Origin: Roridomyces roridus
Taxonomy: Eukaryota > Basidiomycota > Agaricomycetes > Agaricales > Mycenaceae
Assembly: GCA_029378245.1 (NCBI GenBank)
Contig: JARKIF010000004.1
Coordinates: forward strand, 1,302,001-1,366,000
Reading direction: 5' to 3'
Length of the DNA stretch: 64,000 nt
Shown: positions 20,772-33,450 of the stretch, in pieces
Layout of the letters: each line of letters begins with the position of its first letter
How positions within the stretch are numbered: position 1 is the stretch's first letter
The notes under the pieces: generated by a model
Told to the model about the DNA's origin: nothing
Database searches by the model: none
What the model saw: the letters and a program-made list of their open reading frames with translations, nothing else
Program-made: the position numbers and the translations under genes

Positions 20772-23332
20772 TCATTCCGTATCCTCGTCGTCCACTTTCT
20801 GGACTGCCTTTGGAAGTGTGGCCGCTTGGTATCCCATGATGCCAAGGAGCATCGTGTCCAGGGCCTGTGGAATCGAGAATCCCGGCCGCGCATCGAACCG
20901 TCCCACAACTGCAACTGAATGCACGACCAAGGTCAATGCGAGGAGTATGAAGCGGACGAGAACGGCTGCTTTGTAGCCGCCGGCAAAGGTTCTCGTGCGG
21001 TGATTGAGCAGCAGCTGGGAGGTGGTCCCAGTGAATAAAAGTGGGAATGAAATCACCCGGTGGATGTGGAATATAATGTTTGTCGGTAAATCTTCTGGGC
21101 TTGGGCTGGGCATGCTTGATGAGAGGATGTGGTAGTTGTCGTCCGGAGAGAGTAGGTAGAAGAGGGCGGTTAGGGGGATGCACAGCTGCGAGATGATACG
21201 TATAGACGAGTAGTCAAGGGCAAGTGGAGGACTTACGCCAAGTTGGAAGACCAACCCAGTGCGTGAATCGAGACGCTGACTGTTCCGTTCCTGGTGCGTG
21301 GCGCCAATTCGTCGAACAGTGGGGATCCAGCCGCGCCAGTCGACTTGGAGGCGCGTCACCGCGTTCAGCATGAGGAATGGGAGGTAGAATTTGGCAATCA
21401 GACTCCAGACAATGAGCCAGAGCCATCCCGCCCAGCGTGTCATGGAGAGCCCTAATTTGTCGTTTTCGATAGTATTCGCAATGTACGTGAGGCCTGACAT
21501 GGCGCCGCTGAGTGCTATAAGTAGGGTTCCGGGAATACTGATGGAGGTCGTCGTTATTCTCGTGTACCAGTAGCCCATGTCCAGCACGACTAGGATGAAA
21601 GAGAAGACTGTCCTGGGATTAAAGTGTCAGGTATAGTTCGTGCAATGTAGAGGATGACTGACTCGAGAACACCGATGAGGACACGGCGCCGAGGATGGGC
21701 ATCCTCGTAGAATCGATGGCCATAGAGTCCATCTGGTGGCAGAACTTTGAATACAAAAAACGCTAATTTAGGCGTGAACCTACTCCACCGTTCGGCCGAA
21801 TCATGCGCCTTGGCCATCTTGTACGCACTGGCATTGTGCGGAACGCGATGCGGTCGCGGATAGATCTCGGTGCTTGAAAACTTGGCTGGGCTGCGACCCG
21901 TGAACGAGAGCTGCCAGTTGATTTCGATGAACTCTGCAGAACACAGAATTAGTTTAAGGCGGGTGCGCGACGTGAGACAGTACCCGGGTCGTCTAAAGGT
22001 GTATTCTCCGACTCGGGGCACTTTTCTCTGGTCACAGGAAGCCGAACGATATCCTGGATTTTTTCAGCAATTGGTTGGTGATACACGGCACGCATTTACC
22101 TTGGGACCAGCAGAAAAACGACCATGGCCGATATAAGGACCGTATACAAATTCTGTATGGAATTGGCTGGTGTCCTCGTCCGGAATGCGAAGCTCCAGTC
22201 GAGTTTCCCAGTTTCCGTTCCGCATGTAAAGTTTGTGGCATAGATTTGGATCGGGTGTTGCGGCCATATCTTGTCCGCACTGGGAAATTCATTCAAGAGG
22301 GTTCCAAAGAATAAAACGGACTAACAGAAGAGGATTTCAACCTGTTGTGCTCTTTGTTGAACGCTTTGCGATTGAATATATGAGTTTCGTCGACGGCGCG
22401 GATTTGCGTTCTGAAGAATGAGAGACGAGGAAAAACGACAGACGCATACTACCCACCGCGTTATAACGTATGGTGCTCGCTTTACAGCATTGAGGGGATT
22501 TTTGGTCATATCGGAAGCCAAGGCTGCAGAGCTCAGGAAGGAACGCCGAACATCCTCGAGTTCCTCGTCCTCATCATCCGCATCTTCTCCCGACTGCATG
22601 CTAAGACGTTGATTCGGGCACATGCTCTGCACCTCATGGAACTCGAGGAGCGGCATGGAGATTCCAAAGGAATCCAAGGCTCTGTCGATGACACTTGGCG
22701 CCTCCGAGCTGCAAAATATTAATGCGAAATAATTAAAAAGGAGGCAAGCGACATACGTCCAAGAACGAACGGGTGGGATGTTCATTCCCTCGGGTCGCCA
22801 CGTAGAGAAATCCGTAACATGGTCTGCAAGTGAGGGCGAAGTCGGAAGGACGACAAAGGATGCGCGCAGATCAGTCTCCTTCAATACCAGGCGTTTACTG
22901 CGAACTCTCCATTATTTCGCACTGCAACAGGCGCGGACTACAACTCACAACACGGCAACGGGGAGCTTATACGTGATATCGACTTGCTTGTGCTTGTCCG
23001 ACAATCTTAATCCGCGAAACGGGATCTCCGATAATAATGGCATTTCGGGGCCATCCTCTGGGACGGCGCCCACACGGTGACAGCAACATCGAATGTCTGG
23101 CTCTCGTCGATGAGGGGGCGCACCACAGCACCGCCTCCGCCAAAGTTTGGTTCTGGTAGACATGTGTGTGTGCAAAAGTCGCGTTCCAGAACAGTGCAGA
23201 GACAATTCCGAAAATGAGATACCGCGCGACGAAGAGGCCGACGAGGATGAGGCCCGCCCAGACTGCGAACTTGCGGAAGGTGCTCGCTGGCTTTCTTGCG
23301 GGTGATACACCCGGGTTTAGTGGGGAACTCAT
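20772..23332 (-). CDS. Multipass membrane protein of unknown function
   Basis: Starts at ATG 23332 (MSSPLNPGVSPARKPAST) with a single TM helix (FAVWAGLILVGLFVARYLIFGI). A long, non-membrane region follows in several exons, with HTHVYQNQTLAEAV, SFVVLPTSPSLADHVTDFSTW and the acidic block GEDADDEDEELEDVRRSF. The C-terminal half has several TM helices (IPGTLLIALSGAMSGLTY, WAGWLWLIVWSLIAKFYLPFL, IISQLCIPLTALFYLL, AAVLVRFILLALTLVVHSVAVV) and ends at 20772. Layout: one N-terminal anchor, a large exposed domain, then a membrane bundle. I do not recognise the family. It lies tail-to-tail with the Ste6-like gene. Confidence 0.65.
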
Positions 23333-23777
23333 GAGCGGGTTGGGGAGAAGTTGTTCATGCGTTTATATAGACGAGCGCTGGCCGGCTCCGGAACCGAAAC
23401 GGAATCATTTCCGTGGTGGAGAAGGGTGGAGATGGCTCGAGAGTCGAAAGCGATGATGATAGCAACAAGATCGATGAGTCACTCCAATGTCCATTAGGCA
23501 GGTACTGTGATCGGCCAACAATTGATACTTCAAGTTGATCCGAGTCGCCGCCAAACTTGCAGTCTCGTACTTAGGTATTGCACGCTCGAAATCCATGGCG
23601 TTTGAGGCCTCAAGGCCTCACATCCCGCGTGGACCACTCCACCAAGCAGCAAACTCGTCTGGGAAAGTGATAGGGGCGAGTGAATCGTGTCTATGCTCCC
23701 TTCGACATTCATCTGTGCGACGACAGCAACAGTGTACAAAAACGTGCAACCAATAAATAGGTACAGCCCGGGCCTAC
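23333..23777. other. Intergenic, promoter of the multipass membrane protein
   Basis: 445 bases with no supported gene. A minus-strand frame at 23739-23530 begins after a plausible acceptor, but the join would place a stop at once, so it does not extend the Tvp38-like protein. Confidence 0.4.
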
Positions 23778-24996
23778 TTACACTCGGTCAACTTCGACTT
23801 CCTGGTTGTAGCCACCCGCCTTTGCCTGGCGAGCCTTGCGTCGCAAATAGATATACTCCTCCTTCTGTGCATTCTGCAGCTGGCGGACCCACCGGTATCT
23901 GTGAATTGTCAACACTAGCTCAGAGCCTCAAGGATAGACTGACGCAGCAAGGGCGATGAACACAAACACAAATGGGATCACGTTGCCGAGGATCTTGCTC
24001 AATTCTATCATTTCTTTTTCAGCTCGAACATTGCAGAAGAAGAGGGTATACGCACGGGTACTTGACTGGAAAGAATATCCAATATAAACCGTGACCAGAT
24101 GCCTCGGAAGAGAGAGGAATGCAGCGATGATGAACACGCCAAAGGGGACACCGACGACGGCGAATACGACGGTCGCATCTGCAAGAAATCAAAATTTATA
24201 CCGGTAGATGAGAGTGTGGGACTAACAGTGCGGAGGAATGGTCGAGTAGCGGATGACGAGGACTAACCAGAAGCCGCCGTTGCGTATGATGTGTGCCAGC
24301 AAACCGTACTGGACACTCTTGGCCTCCCACTCTTCGTTGCGGCGCCAAAAAAAGGTCTTGAACACACTGGTTGCGCCGAGTTGGAATGAATGGTCTGCTG
24401 GATAACGGACCAACTTACAAGTAGGTCGCTAGCTCTCCGAGGAGTGTACCCGCTGGTATTCAATTAGGTGGAGGTAGCGCCAAGAAGGATAATACTCACC
24501 GGCCGCAATTGCGAAACCCACCGGCAAGCTGTAGGCAACACCGACCAGAATGAGGATGAGCTCGCCTCCAAATAAGGGTGGGAAAGACAAGATGGCCAAG
24601 ACAGCGATGGGTATGAGGGCGGCGACGGGATGACTGTTCAACCAGTCGGTGAATGGCTTCAATGCTTTATTTTCTGAGCATTGATACCATGGAGGTTCAA
24701 AGGTGAGGCTTACCGTCTATAATCTTATGCTGGTAGACTGATATGAGGATGCCCGGGACGACGATTAGGATGATTATCGCGTAGGTCTGCAATCTCTGCT
24801 TGGTGGTACGTTTCTCCTTGATGTCGTGGAGGAAGTTGTATTCCTCCTTGGTGGGCTCTGGAGTCTTTGACATGCTGCGCAGGTGCTCCTGCTCCTCGGC
24901 GACATTCAAGGTCGATTGCGAGTCGAATTTGGACCAGGAGTTGGCAGGGTATTGGGCGTACGCCGGGTACGGTTGTTGGAGTGTGTTGGAAGACAT
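23778..24996 (-). CDS. TVP38: Tvp38/TMEM64 (VTT-domain) membrane protein
   Basis: Starts MSSNTLQQPYPAYAQYPANSW with a cytosolic, charged N-terminus, then a TM helix (YAIIILIVVPGILISVYQ). The core SNARE-associated/VTT domain follows: HPVAALIPIAVLAILSFPPLFGGELILILVG, then SLPVGFAIAAGTLLGELATY, RRNEEWEAKSVQYGLLAHII, GGFWLVLVIRYSTIPPH, VVGVPFGVFIIAAFLSLP and RHLVTVYIGYSFQ. The C-terminus is basic (EEYIYLRRKARQAKAGG). This matches the yeast Golgi protein Tvp38 and human TMEM64; the DedA/VTT superfamily is linked to lipid scrambling. About seven introns. The 3' end at TAA 23778 coincides with a GTAAGT that looks like a donor, but using it would still give an immediate stop. Confidence 0.8.
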
Positions 24997-25834
24997 GAAG
25001 AGAAAAGGGGAGAAGAGGAGAGGATGAAGAAGGATAAGATGAAGAACTCGTAAATTTATAGGTTCTTGAATGACTTCGGTGATTTCATAGAGACGATACC
25101 CCAGTGCACTGCCGGCATGATTTACTACACCTTCTACCCGGGTTTCTGCAGACTACACTGCAAAAGTGGGGTTAACATCAGCGCAATTGAGTGGTAACCG
25201 AGACTGGTATCGAATCGATGCCATACGTTGAGGTCCGTCGTTGGTGAACTTTCGCCGCGTGTTGATTAAAATAGAGAGGTCTATCATCTCGAACTCTGCA
25301 ACCAATTTTTCGACCTGGGAGAGGCACACTCATCGATAATACTCAACGGTTAGCCCAGTCGTGAGTTACGTTTCCATGGAGCAGGGAGGCTGAGCTGCGG
25401 AGCGAATGCTGTGAGCTGTCATTATTGAAGTCGAACACCCGTCGGACCCGTCGGACCCGTCGGATGCCGGGTAAGTAGCCTTCCCTCTTGCTGCATTGTT
25501 GCGCCACAAAGGATCAGGTCCGTTTTTTCTCTGCTGCCTGCGTCAGAATGGCTCCAGAGTCCAGCCACATCTTTGTCGGGACATGTCGCCACCAGACTAG
25601 TCGTCATCCATGAATCAGCTGCGCGCACCAGATGCTGGGGGAGCAATGTATCGCAGTTTCTATTAGAATACGTATCGCGATGCATCGTAGTGGGGTGGTT
25701 TGAAGGGAGTGGGTGGATAGCCGAATGGAAGGGTGGGTCGCTGAGGTCGCTCCGCATCCGCGTTCCCGCCTAGTATGCCCTACGAATTCATGGTATTACT
25801 TCCAAGAGAGACGACGGAAAAGCGGGTTTTCTTA
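24997..25834. other. 838-base intergenic region
   Basis: No supported gene. The left part is the promoter of the Tvp38-like gene. A threefold 9-base repeat (CGTCGGACC units) lies near 25438-25466. Short open frames here carry no recognisable motif. Confidence 0.4.
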
Positions 25835-26653
25835 CTAGGCAGCTGCCTCCTCGACATCCATTGCTTCACCAGCCTTTCTCTCTCTCCGCGTGGCCCGTTG
25901 CTTCGCCGATTTAGAAATCTTCCGCATTAAGGGAGCCTGGTATCTGCCACGATTCCAAGTCAGAGCAGAGAGATATTTCCAGACCCAACTCACGTAGCAA
26001 TATCGAGGCCCGTCAACTTCGTCCGACTCAGAGTTATTTTCATGAACGGTGTTTGCTTGGTTTTCACACTAGATGCACGTATGAGCTCAAAGTCAGAAGA
26101 ACATACGGGTGCATGACACTTGCTGTAATTTTCCTTGTAATGTAGCCACGATATCTTGAGATCGTTGGGTTTCCGCGTCCTGCTCATCATCCGCGACGGG
26201 GACAACAACACCCAGCTCCTCGAGTGTCCCAATCTCGTTGTACTGATGCAACCCCGTTAGAACACTCGAGTGCTCTAGATCTAGCTTTTTCACGTATTCC
26301 CGCTTGATAATCTCAACCACAGATATCAATCGGGGGACAGTCGATGCGGTGTGCGCGAATGAAGGCGGGTTCGCTGGTTTGGCCGGCGCGGCGTCGGGAT
26401 TTTCCGAGGGCGCATCTGGTTTGGGAGTGGCCGGCAAAGTGTGCAGTACAATTGGGATATCCTCGTGTCTCTAGGAACTAGTTTTCAGCAAAAATCGCAC
26501 AAAGGGCTCAAAACGAACGTCGAGAAAATCAAGGGCATGCGTGACCCAACCGGAGATTTTACCGTGATTTGAAATGCGAATGAGATGGGTGTTGCCTGGT
26601 GGGTCTGGTCCCGGCCCTTCACGCGCTTTTCCTTTTCCTTTCGCGTCTGCCAT
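25835..26653 (-). CDS. Alba-like nucleic-acid-binding protein
   Basis: Four exons. Exon 1 from ATG 26653 gives MADAKGKGKARE, then THLIRISNHGKISGWVTHALDFLD. A GTTCGT intron joins to RHEDIPIVLHTLPATPK. Further on are VPRLISVVEIIKREYVKKLD, SSVLTGLHQYNEIG and, after another intron (acceptor AACCAAG), QTPFMKITLSRTKLTGLDIAT. The final exon has YQAPLMRKISKSAKQRATRR and ends MDVEEAAA. The IRISNHGKI...WVTHAL...LHTLP...VEIIKREY...MKITL order fits eukaryotic Alba-fold proteins (the Pop6/Rpp25 type found in RNase P/MRP). Role as an RNA-binding subunit is inferred; the family call is moderate. Confidence 0.62.
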
Positions 26654-26948
26654 GGTGGTTGTAAGCAAGGGAGAATGTCACGCAACTGTCACGTACGTAA
26701 GCCCATCAGATCGGGCGGCCAACCTTATTCCGACGAGTTACACCACAGTTGAAAGCTTGCAACAGCTGCCTTGCTGTGGTCGTCCAATGGCAAGTAAGCT
26801 ATTGCGTTAGAAAGCGGCCTTTTTCCCCGATTGGGCGTGCAAGTTGGATTGGTTCGGAACGCTCTCTACATATTGGATGCTACAGATAGATTGAAACTTC
26901 GTTTTTGTATCCCTATGCAATAAGATAGAAAAAATGAATGAACCATCG
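26654..26948. promoter_or_regulatory. Promoter of the Alba-like gene, 3' end of the Vsb1-like gene
   Basis: 295 bases with no ORF of note. It must contain the start site of the Alba-like gene and the 3' UTR of the SulP gene. Confidence 0.3.
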
Positions 26949-29900
26949 TTATTGCCGCGCCGCCAAAGCAGAAAGCAATATATCATGGTCGATTTTCGCA
27001 GCTGGGCCAGGTATCAGCATGAACAAGAGGCAGTAAAATAGAAATAGAAACCACGCACCCTTCAAAACAAGCTGCGTAAACCTCCTCGCAAGCACCGGCT
27101 CCTCTTCCTCCAGCAACCTCAAATTATGTACACTCAACTTCCACACCACCGCAGGCCTCTCGACCACTGCAGTCGCATTCCGCGGCGAATTAGACAACGC
27201 CGACAGCTCACCCGCTATCGTGCCCGGCACCATAGATTCCTCGATGCTCTCGGCGTGTTCCGAGAACTGGTACGAGGCACGGAGGACACCCGACTCGATG
27301 ATATACAACCCGTCCGCCGGGTCGCCTTGCTTCCACAAAACAAGGCCTTTCGGCACCGACATCCGTTGCAGGTACCGCAACATCGGTCGGAAAGTCTGGA
27401 GATCAACATCGCCGTGCGAGGAGAAGACCTTGACGAGCGTGTTGTACGGCTCCTCCGAGATGTCCAATTCCGGCGGACGAATTTCGTCGGCAATCGTTCG
27501 ACGCCCAGTATCCCGCAAATGAGATCTACGGGGTGAACCGGCCAACGACCCGGCCAACGATTGTTGATAAGCAATGTTCGCGTCGCGCTGGCCCGGCAAC
27601 ACTGGAAATTAAGTGAATGAGTGACAGTCCAAAGGTATTCCAAAAATCGCCTCACTGTATGCAGACGTCTCAGCTTTCTGCGACCTAAACCATGCTTGAA
27701 GGTAAGCATTTTCCGTCCCTATTAAAAAAATGTCAGTGAGAATACCGAATCAAGAGAACGCAACACGTCTCACACTCCATCGCATCATTAAACGTCGAAA
27801 ACAACTCGACGCTCTCCGCCCCAAGGACATCCACACTCTCCAACGCCTTGGCAACAGGCGAGTCGGGCTGGAACCCACAAAACACCAGCGTAATGTACTT
27901 GGCCGCCAACAGCCGTTGCACCCGAACAAACGCCTCGGCCGCAGACATATCCACCCCTCCCACAAGAGACAGATCTAGTACGAGGAATCGAACGGGGTTG
28001 CGCTGCCAGGCCGGGGGCTGTAAAATGCCCCGGATGGTTTCCTCGACGTGGGTGATAGTACCGAAGAACAAGAACCCTGGGATTGTCAGTAATAATCAAA
28101 CCGAAGAAAAATGAACTCGCCTTGAAGCCGCAGAATCGTGGTTTGCTTGGACACCTCCCTAATGTACGCCCGCTGCGAGCTCGGCCGCCGTACAGTGGAT
28201 ATAGCCGTCTCCCCCGTGTGCAGCGCACGGATACTCGACCGCTGAGAATTTTGTACCACAAAGAAGAAACCTATTGAAGCGTCAGCAGGTATATGAATTC
28301 TCCGGCGTTCTCAACTCACAGCTGACAACAATACCAAACAAAACGCCGATAACAAAGTCCCACACCGTCATGCACACCATGATACTGACGATCGTGATGT
28401 ACTCGGACCTGCAAGCTCATCGTCGAATCTTCATCGGCATAATCGAACAGCTCACTCACCTAGAAACGCGATGCCTCGTATCCCACAACGCCTCCTTGCA
28501 CAAGTCAATGCCAAGAACAAAGATGAGCGCTCCGACGACCATGACAGCTATCCTTCATGTCAATAAGCAGCCATCAAATCAAGAAAAGTACGCACGGATA
28601 TACGCAATCGGCCCCGTCCCAATGAGCAGCAACGCAATGTTAGCTAAACCCAACAAAAAGCCCGCCACGCGGGTTTCCCCGCCGACGCGATAAAACCTAC
28701 ACCGCCCTCAACACAACTATCTCTGCATACAACAAGGGAGGGACGTACAAAAGCGTATTGACGTAAACCAAATAATTCGGCCTGCAGGAAAAAATGAACA
28801 TTCCGCTAACAAGACCAAATAAATAAGCTTACACGGTTCCGAGGATGCCAGATAGGAAATTGGAATATCCATGAGCGACGAGTTCCTTGTCCGTGTCGAC
28901 GTCTTCGTTCAAAGAGACAGCTATTTCGCGTAGATGAATACGGGGGTAAAACAAACACGAAGACGGACGCACCAAGAGCAGGAACGTTGAGCGGTGGGTG
29001 CAGGATGTTGAAAAACAACAAGGCGAATTGGGTCGGTATCGTCGCCCAGAGAGGCCCAAACCGCACATGGCTGAAATCGTAGTAGGTGTAAAACTTGTAC
29101 CACGATTCCTCGCTTCCCGAGGCAGCAATATCAAACACCCATCCCCCGGCGCGCAAATCCGCGATGTCGAGCTGCGCGGCAGCGACGACGACGTAGAATA
29201 TGACAGGGATGATCAGGAAATCTGCGTTTGTCGTAAGCTCTGAGAAAAAAACATGAAGACAAGAGAACATACAAATGGGAAACACCAGCTGATGCCTCCA
29301 CCGAAGTCCCTCCGTCACAAATCTCAACAATATCGCCAACGCGAGCGGAATCGTCCACAAAGCGAGGTTATGCGGGTCGAGGAAGACGAATCGGAAGGTC
29401 TCCCATGTCGCGGTAAAGTCGTCGTCCGAAATGCGCAACGAGACCGTCAGACTGGACGTCATTCAGTTTGTGAAGGGAAGAAGTTGAATATAGACGCACC
29501 CTGTTTCGATGAGGAACGCGCCGACACCTCCGATACACCCGACCAAAATATGGCGCGGGAAGAATCCGATGAGCGTACCCAGCTTGAGGTAGCCGAGAAG
29601 GAAGAACGTTAACCCTGGATGTTCATGTTCAATGGAAAGACGGTACGGAAAGAAGATATGTACCAGTAAGGACGGAACTTAAAGCAAAGGCAACCAATGT
29701 CGTAGCAATGATCTCTTGCGGATGATCCAGCCCGATTTCGGTCGCAATGGACGCTGCCAGAATGTGGAAAAACGGCTGTAAGGCAGGCAATCGGTCATCT
29801 CAAACTACAGGAAAAACGCGCTAGACACGCACCACCACTTCGATCATCATACTCCCATTGGCACAAGCAATTCCACTCGCTCCAAGCGTATACACAAACT

Positions 29901-30795
29901 GCGCAATCACGCAGGAGACGAAAAACATGGATACTCCCATGGGCCCCAAATCGGCAAAAGGGTCCGAGGTGGGGAAGATGATCATCCCATAAGAAACACC
30001 GTCGAGGATGTTCAAAAGACAACCAAGGACGACGGCGGGGAGCGCACGGACGGCTTGTTTTAGTGTTGTGGAGGCGTAGGCCCCGATCGTTTTGGTGGTG
30101 GGCAGCTTTGGACGCGCGGGAAGGAGAGGGGTATTTTCCGTCGGCGGCTCGTGGAGCGGCGGAGATGTGGGTGTGGGTTCAGAGGATGCTGGCCAAGGTA
30201 CCGTGATCGGGGGTTGTGGCTCTTCTGGCGTCGATTCCAGATTCATCGAATGAATGGAAGGGAACGAATCTCTCTTGTCTGGCGCAGGCCGCATCAAGGA
30301 GAGGCCGGAGGGCTGGCCGGGGACCATGGACATTCGATTTCGGGGCGTTATGGAGCCGCTTCTCGTGGTCCCAGTAAATTCATCGCTCTCCGAGTCGGTG
30401 GGAGAATTCAAGGACAAAGATGGCTGGGCTGGCGGTGAGAACATGCCCATCTCGAGACCGCTGAGCTGCATGGTATTGAGGCGGATCGAGTCTTGTGAGT
30501 GGGGTGCAACGGTATGGGACACGGACATGGGCGTCCCACCAACGAGAGCGCCGAAAGAGTCGAACGAGGACGAGGACAGCGAGGGGGAGTGGAGTTTGAG
30601 AAGTCTATACAGGAAGAAAGGTGCTAAGTATATGCCATAATTGCGCAACAGAGACACTTACCCAGCGCGACGTAACGGAGAATCATTCTGGACCGTGCGC
30701 GAGATGGCCGCGGGTACGCCAGGCGAATTGGGTATTTCCTCATCTTGCGAGGCTCGTGCGTGATCCAAATCGTGCCTAAGATCAGGGGGTGGCAT
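26949..30795 (-). CDS. VSB1: SulP/SLC26-type vacuolar transporter with STAS and cyclic-nucleotide-binding domains
   Basis: The best start is ATG 30795 ([20 protein letters not shown]), joined through a GTAAGT intron to [19 protein letters not shown] disordered Ser/Pro-rich N-terminus is followed by the SulP core beginning [34 protein letters not shown] and [21 protein letters not shown], spread over many small exons to about 28.3 kb. A STAS domain ([20 protein letters not shown], 28071-27780) and a cNMP-type jelly roll ([39 protein letters not shown], 27400-27100) close the protein. This three-part layout is that of yeast Vsb1 (YGR125W), needed for vacuolar storage of basic amino acids. Vacuolar location is inferred from that match. 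It shares a 201-base divergent promoter with CFIm25. Confidence 0.82.
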
Positions 30796-30996
30796 GGTTG
30801 GTCACTGGACCGAGGTGGGCGGGCTGCTGCTCGACGTGAGGAACGACGCTGGCACAGGCACACGAGGGGATAAGGAAAAGAGGGATTTGAAATGATGCAA
30901 CGGAGGCAAAAAAGATTTACCCAGCAGCGCCATTCAGTGACGCGCCGAGTCTCTGATAAAGTGTTTTTGTTTGGCACCCAGCGCGCGCTTTCAGCC
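30796..30996. promoter_or_regulatory. Bidirectional promoter, Vsb1-like / CFIm25
   Basis: 201 bases between divergent starts. No TATA box was seen. It contains GACGCGCCGAG at 30939-30949. Confidence 0.35.
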
Positions 30997-32003
<1,007 letters not shown>

Positions 32004-32472
32004 CTCTCGGGTCTCTGCATTGTATCATAGAGTGTGTAATGTGTACAGCTGTCGTCAACGCGCAACGTTTCGTCCCAGACCGTTTTGGGATGGCACCTCA
32101 TCCCGACCCTCGCCTCGTATGCTCGGAGCCGCGCAGTCACTGATTGTACGCCCGAGATGCGCCGAATTATTCCGGGGTTTCAATTCAAATGGCCTTGGTG
32201 GTTATTCGAAAGCGCTGAATGCCCTCTCTGGATGGACCATGGGCCCACTTTTTGCTGACAAAACAGGCTTGCATAATTCTCCGCGCACAAAGACAGCCAA
32301 GCAAGCAACTCCCCGTTTCCAAATAGGGAATCTCGGTGAAATTAGTCCGATCTGCTGACGACCCCTCAAGCCGCGCGTTGCGAATCAATTCAATCGACTC
32401 ATCGGAATGGCACGGAAGAGGGGCACTGCTCAGGGTATAAATGGGTAAGACACTGGACGATTGGAGACCAAC
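32004..32472. other. Intergenic, 469 bases
   Basis: Promoter region of the NmrA-like gene and 3' UTR of CFIm25. A 133-codon frame (31957-32358) overlaps the last exon of CFIm25 and has no motif. Nothing else was recognised. Confidence 0.4.
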
Positions 32473-33421
32473 ATGCCCTCCTCAACCACCATCGCAGTCG
32501 TCGGCGCCGGCAAGATCGGGTTCCCGCTCGTCAGTGCCCTCGCTGCATCCAACGCCGCCATCGTCGTCCTCCTCTCGCGGAACGGTCTACCAGCAGATAA
32601 ACCTCTCCCTCCAGGCGTCATCGTAGAGAAAGTGGACTACCTGGCCGACACGGCGGCCCTTGAGGCCCTTTTCAAGACGCATCAAGTCGACGCGGTAGTG
32701 TCAGCCGTCGCCACCGAGGTTGTGGCCAAGCAGACTGTGCTGATAGATGCGGCCAAGGCTGCTGGCGTCAAATTGTTCATACCGTCCGAGTTTGGTATGG
32801 TTTCGGACGGACAGGCGGCGAATCCGAAGAATAAGATTGCAGGTACGTTTCAATTCCTGGTACAAAGGTGGATGTGCTGATTTCGTTTCGCAGAATATCT
32901 TGAATCAGTCGGATTGCCTTATGCACGCGTCTGGGTACGTTCTCCATCCACTTGAATGAACAATATCTGACGACGAATATTAGAACGGCATGTTGACTGA
33001 ATTCCTGCCCTTCTTTGTCGGCTTCTCCGAGCACGGGAAAATCAAGATCGTCGGCAAAGGCGACACCCCCATGTCTTTCACCTCCATCGTCGACATAACA
33101 GGCTTCCTCGCATACGTCCTGACCTCTGTCCCGCTTTCGGATCTTTCAAACCGGAGAATCCTCCGCCTCCAAGGTGACCGCGCGACCCTCAAATCTCTCG
33201 CGCCGCTCTTCAACACCACGGTTGAGCACGCGGACGCTATCACGGGGCCTATGGGCGACCTGCGGACGTTCATGATGCGGATGGTGGACACGGGAGTGGG
33301 GAGCACAGGCTGGGATGTCTCACAGCAGAAGGAGGGCGAAGGGGAGAGGGCGGCGGGCAGTGCGAATGACTTGTGGCCGGGGCATCAATGGAAGAGTATC
33401 AAGGACGTGTGCGGGTTGTAA
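32473..33421 (+). CDS. NmrA/isoflavone reductase-like NAD(P)-binding protein
   Basis: Three exons. N-terminal Rossmann motif TIAVVGAGKIGFPLVSALAA (GxGxxG variant), then VEKVDYLADTAALEALFKTH, VDAVVSAVATEVVAKQTVLI and AAGVKLFIPSEFG, the typical NmrA-like signature, with K..FIPSEFG. A short middle exon (EYLESVGLPYARVW) and a long third exon follow: NGMLTEFLPFFVGFSEHGKI, MSFTSIVDITGFLAYVL. About 280 residues. Members are atypical short-chain oxidoreductases or NAD(P) sensors; the substrate cannot be told. Start ATG 32473 (MPSSTTIAVVG). Confidence 0.82.
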
Positions 33422-33450
33422 CCACTGTAATAATAAACAACTTCAATCTC

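Noticed and set aside
23530..23739. Extra 3' exon of the Tvp38-like gene
   Set aside because: The GTAAGT donor joins to an immediate stop, so the protein is unchanged.
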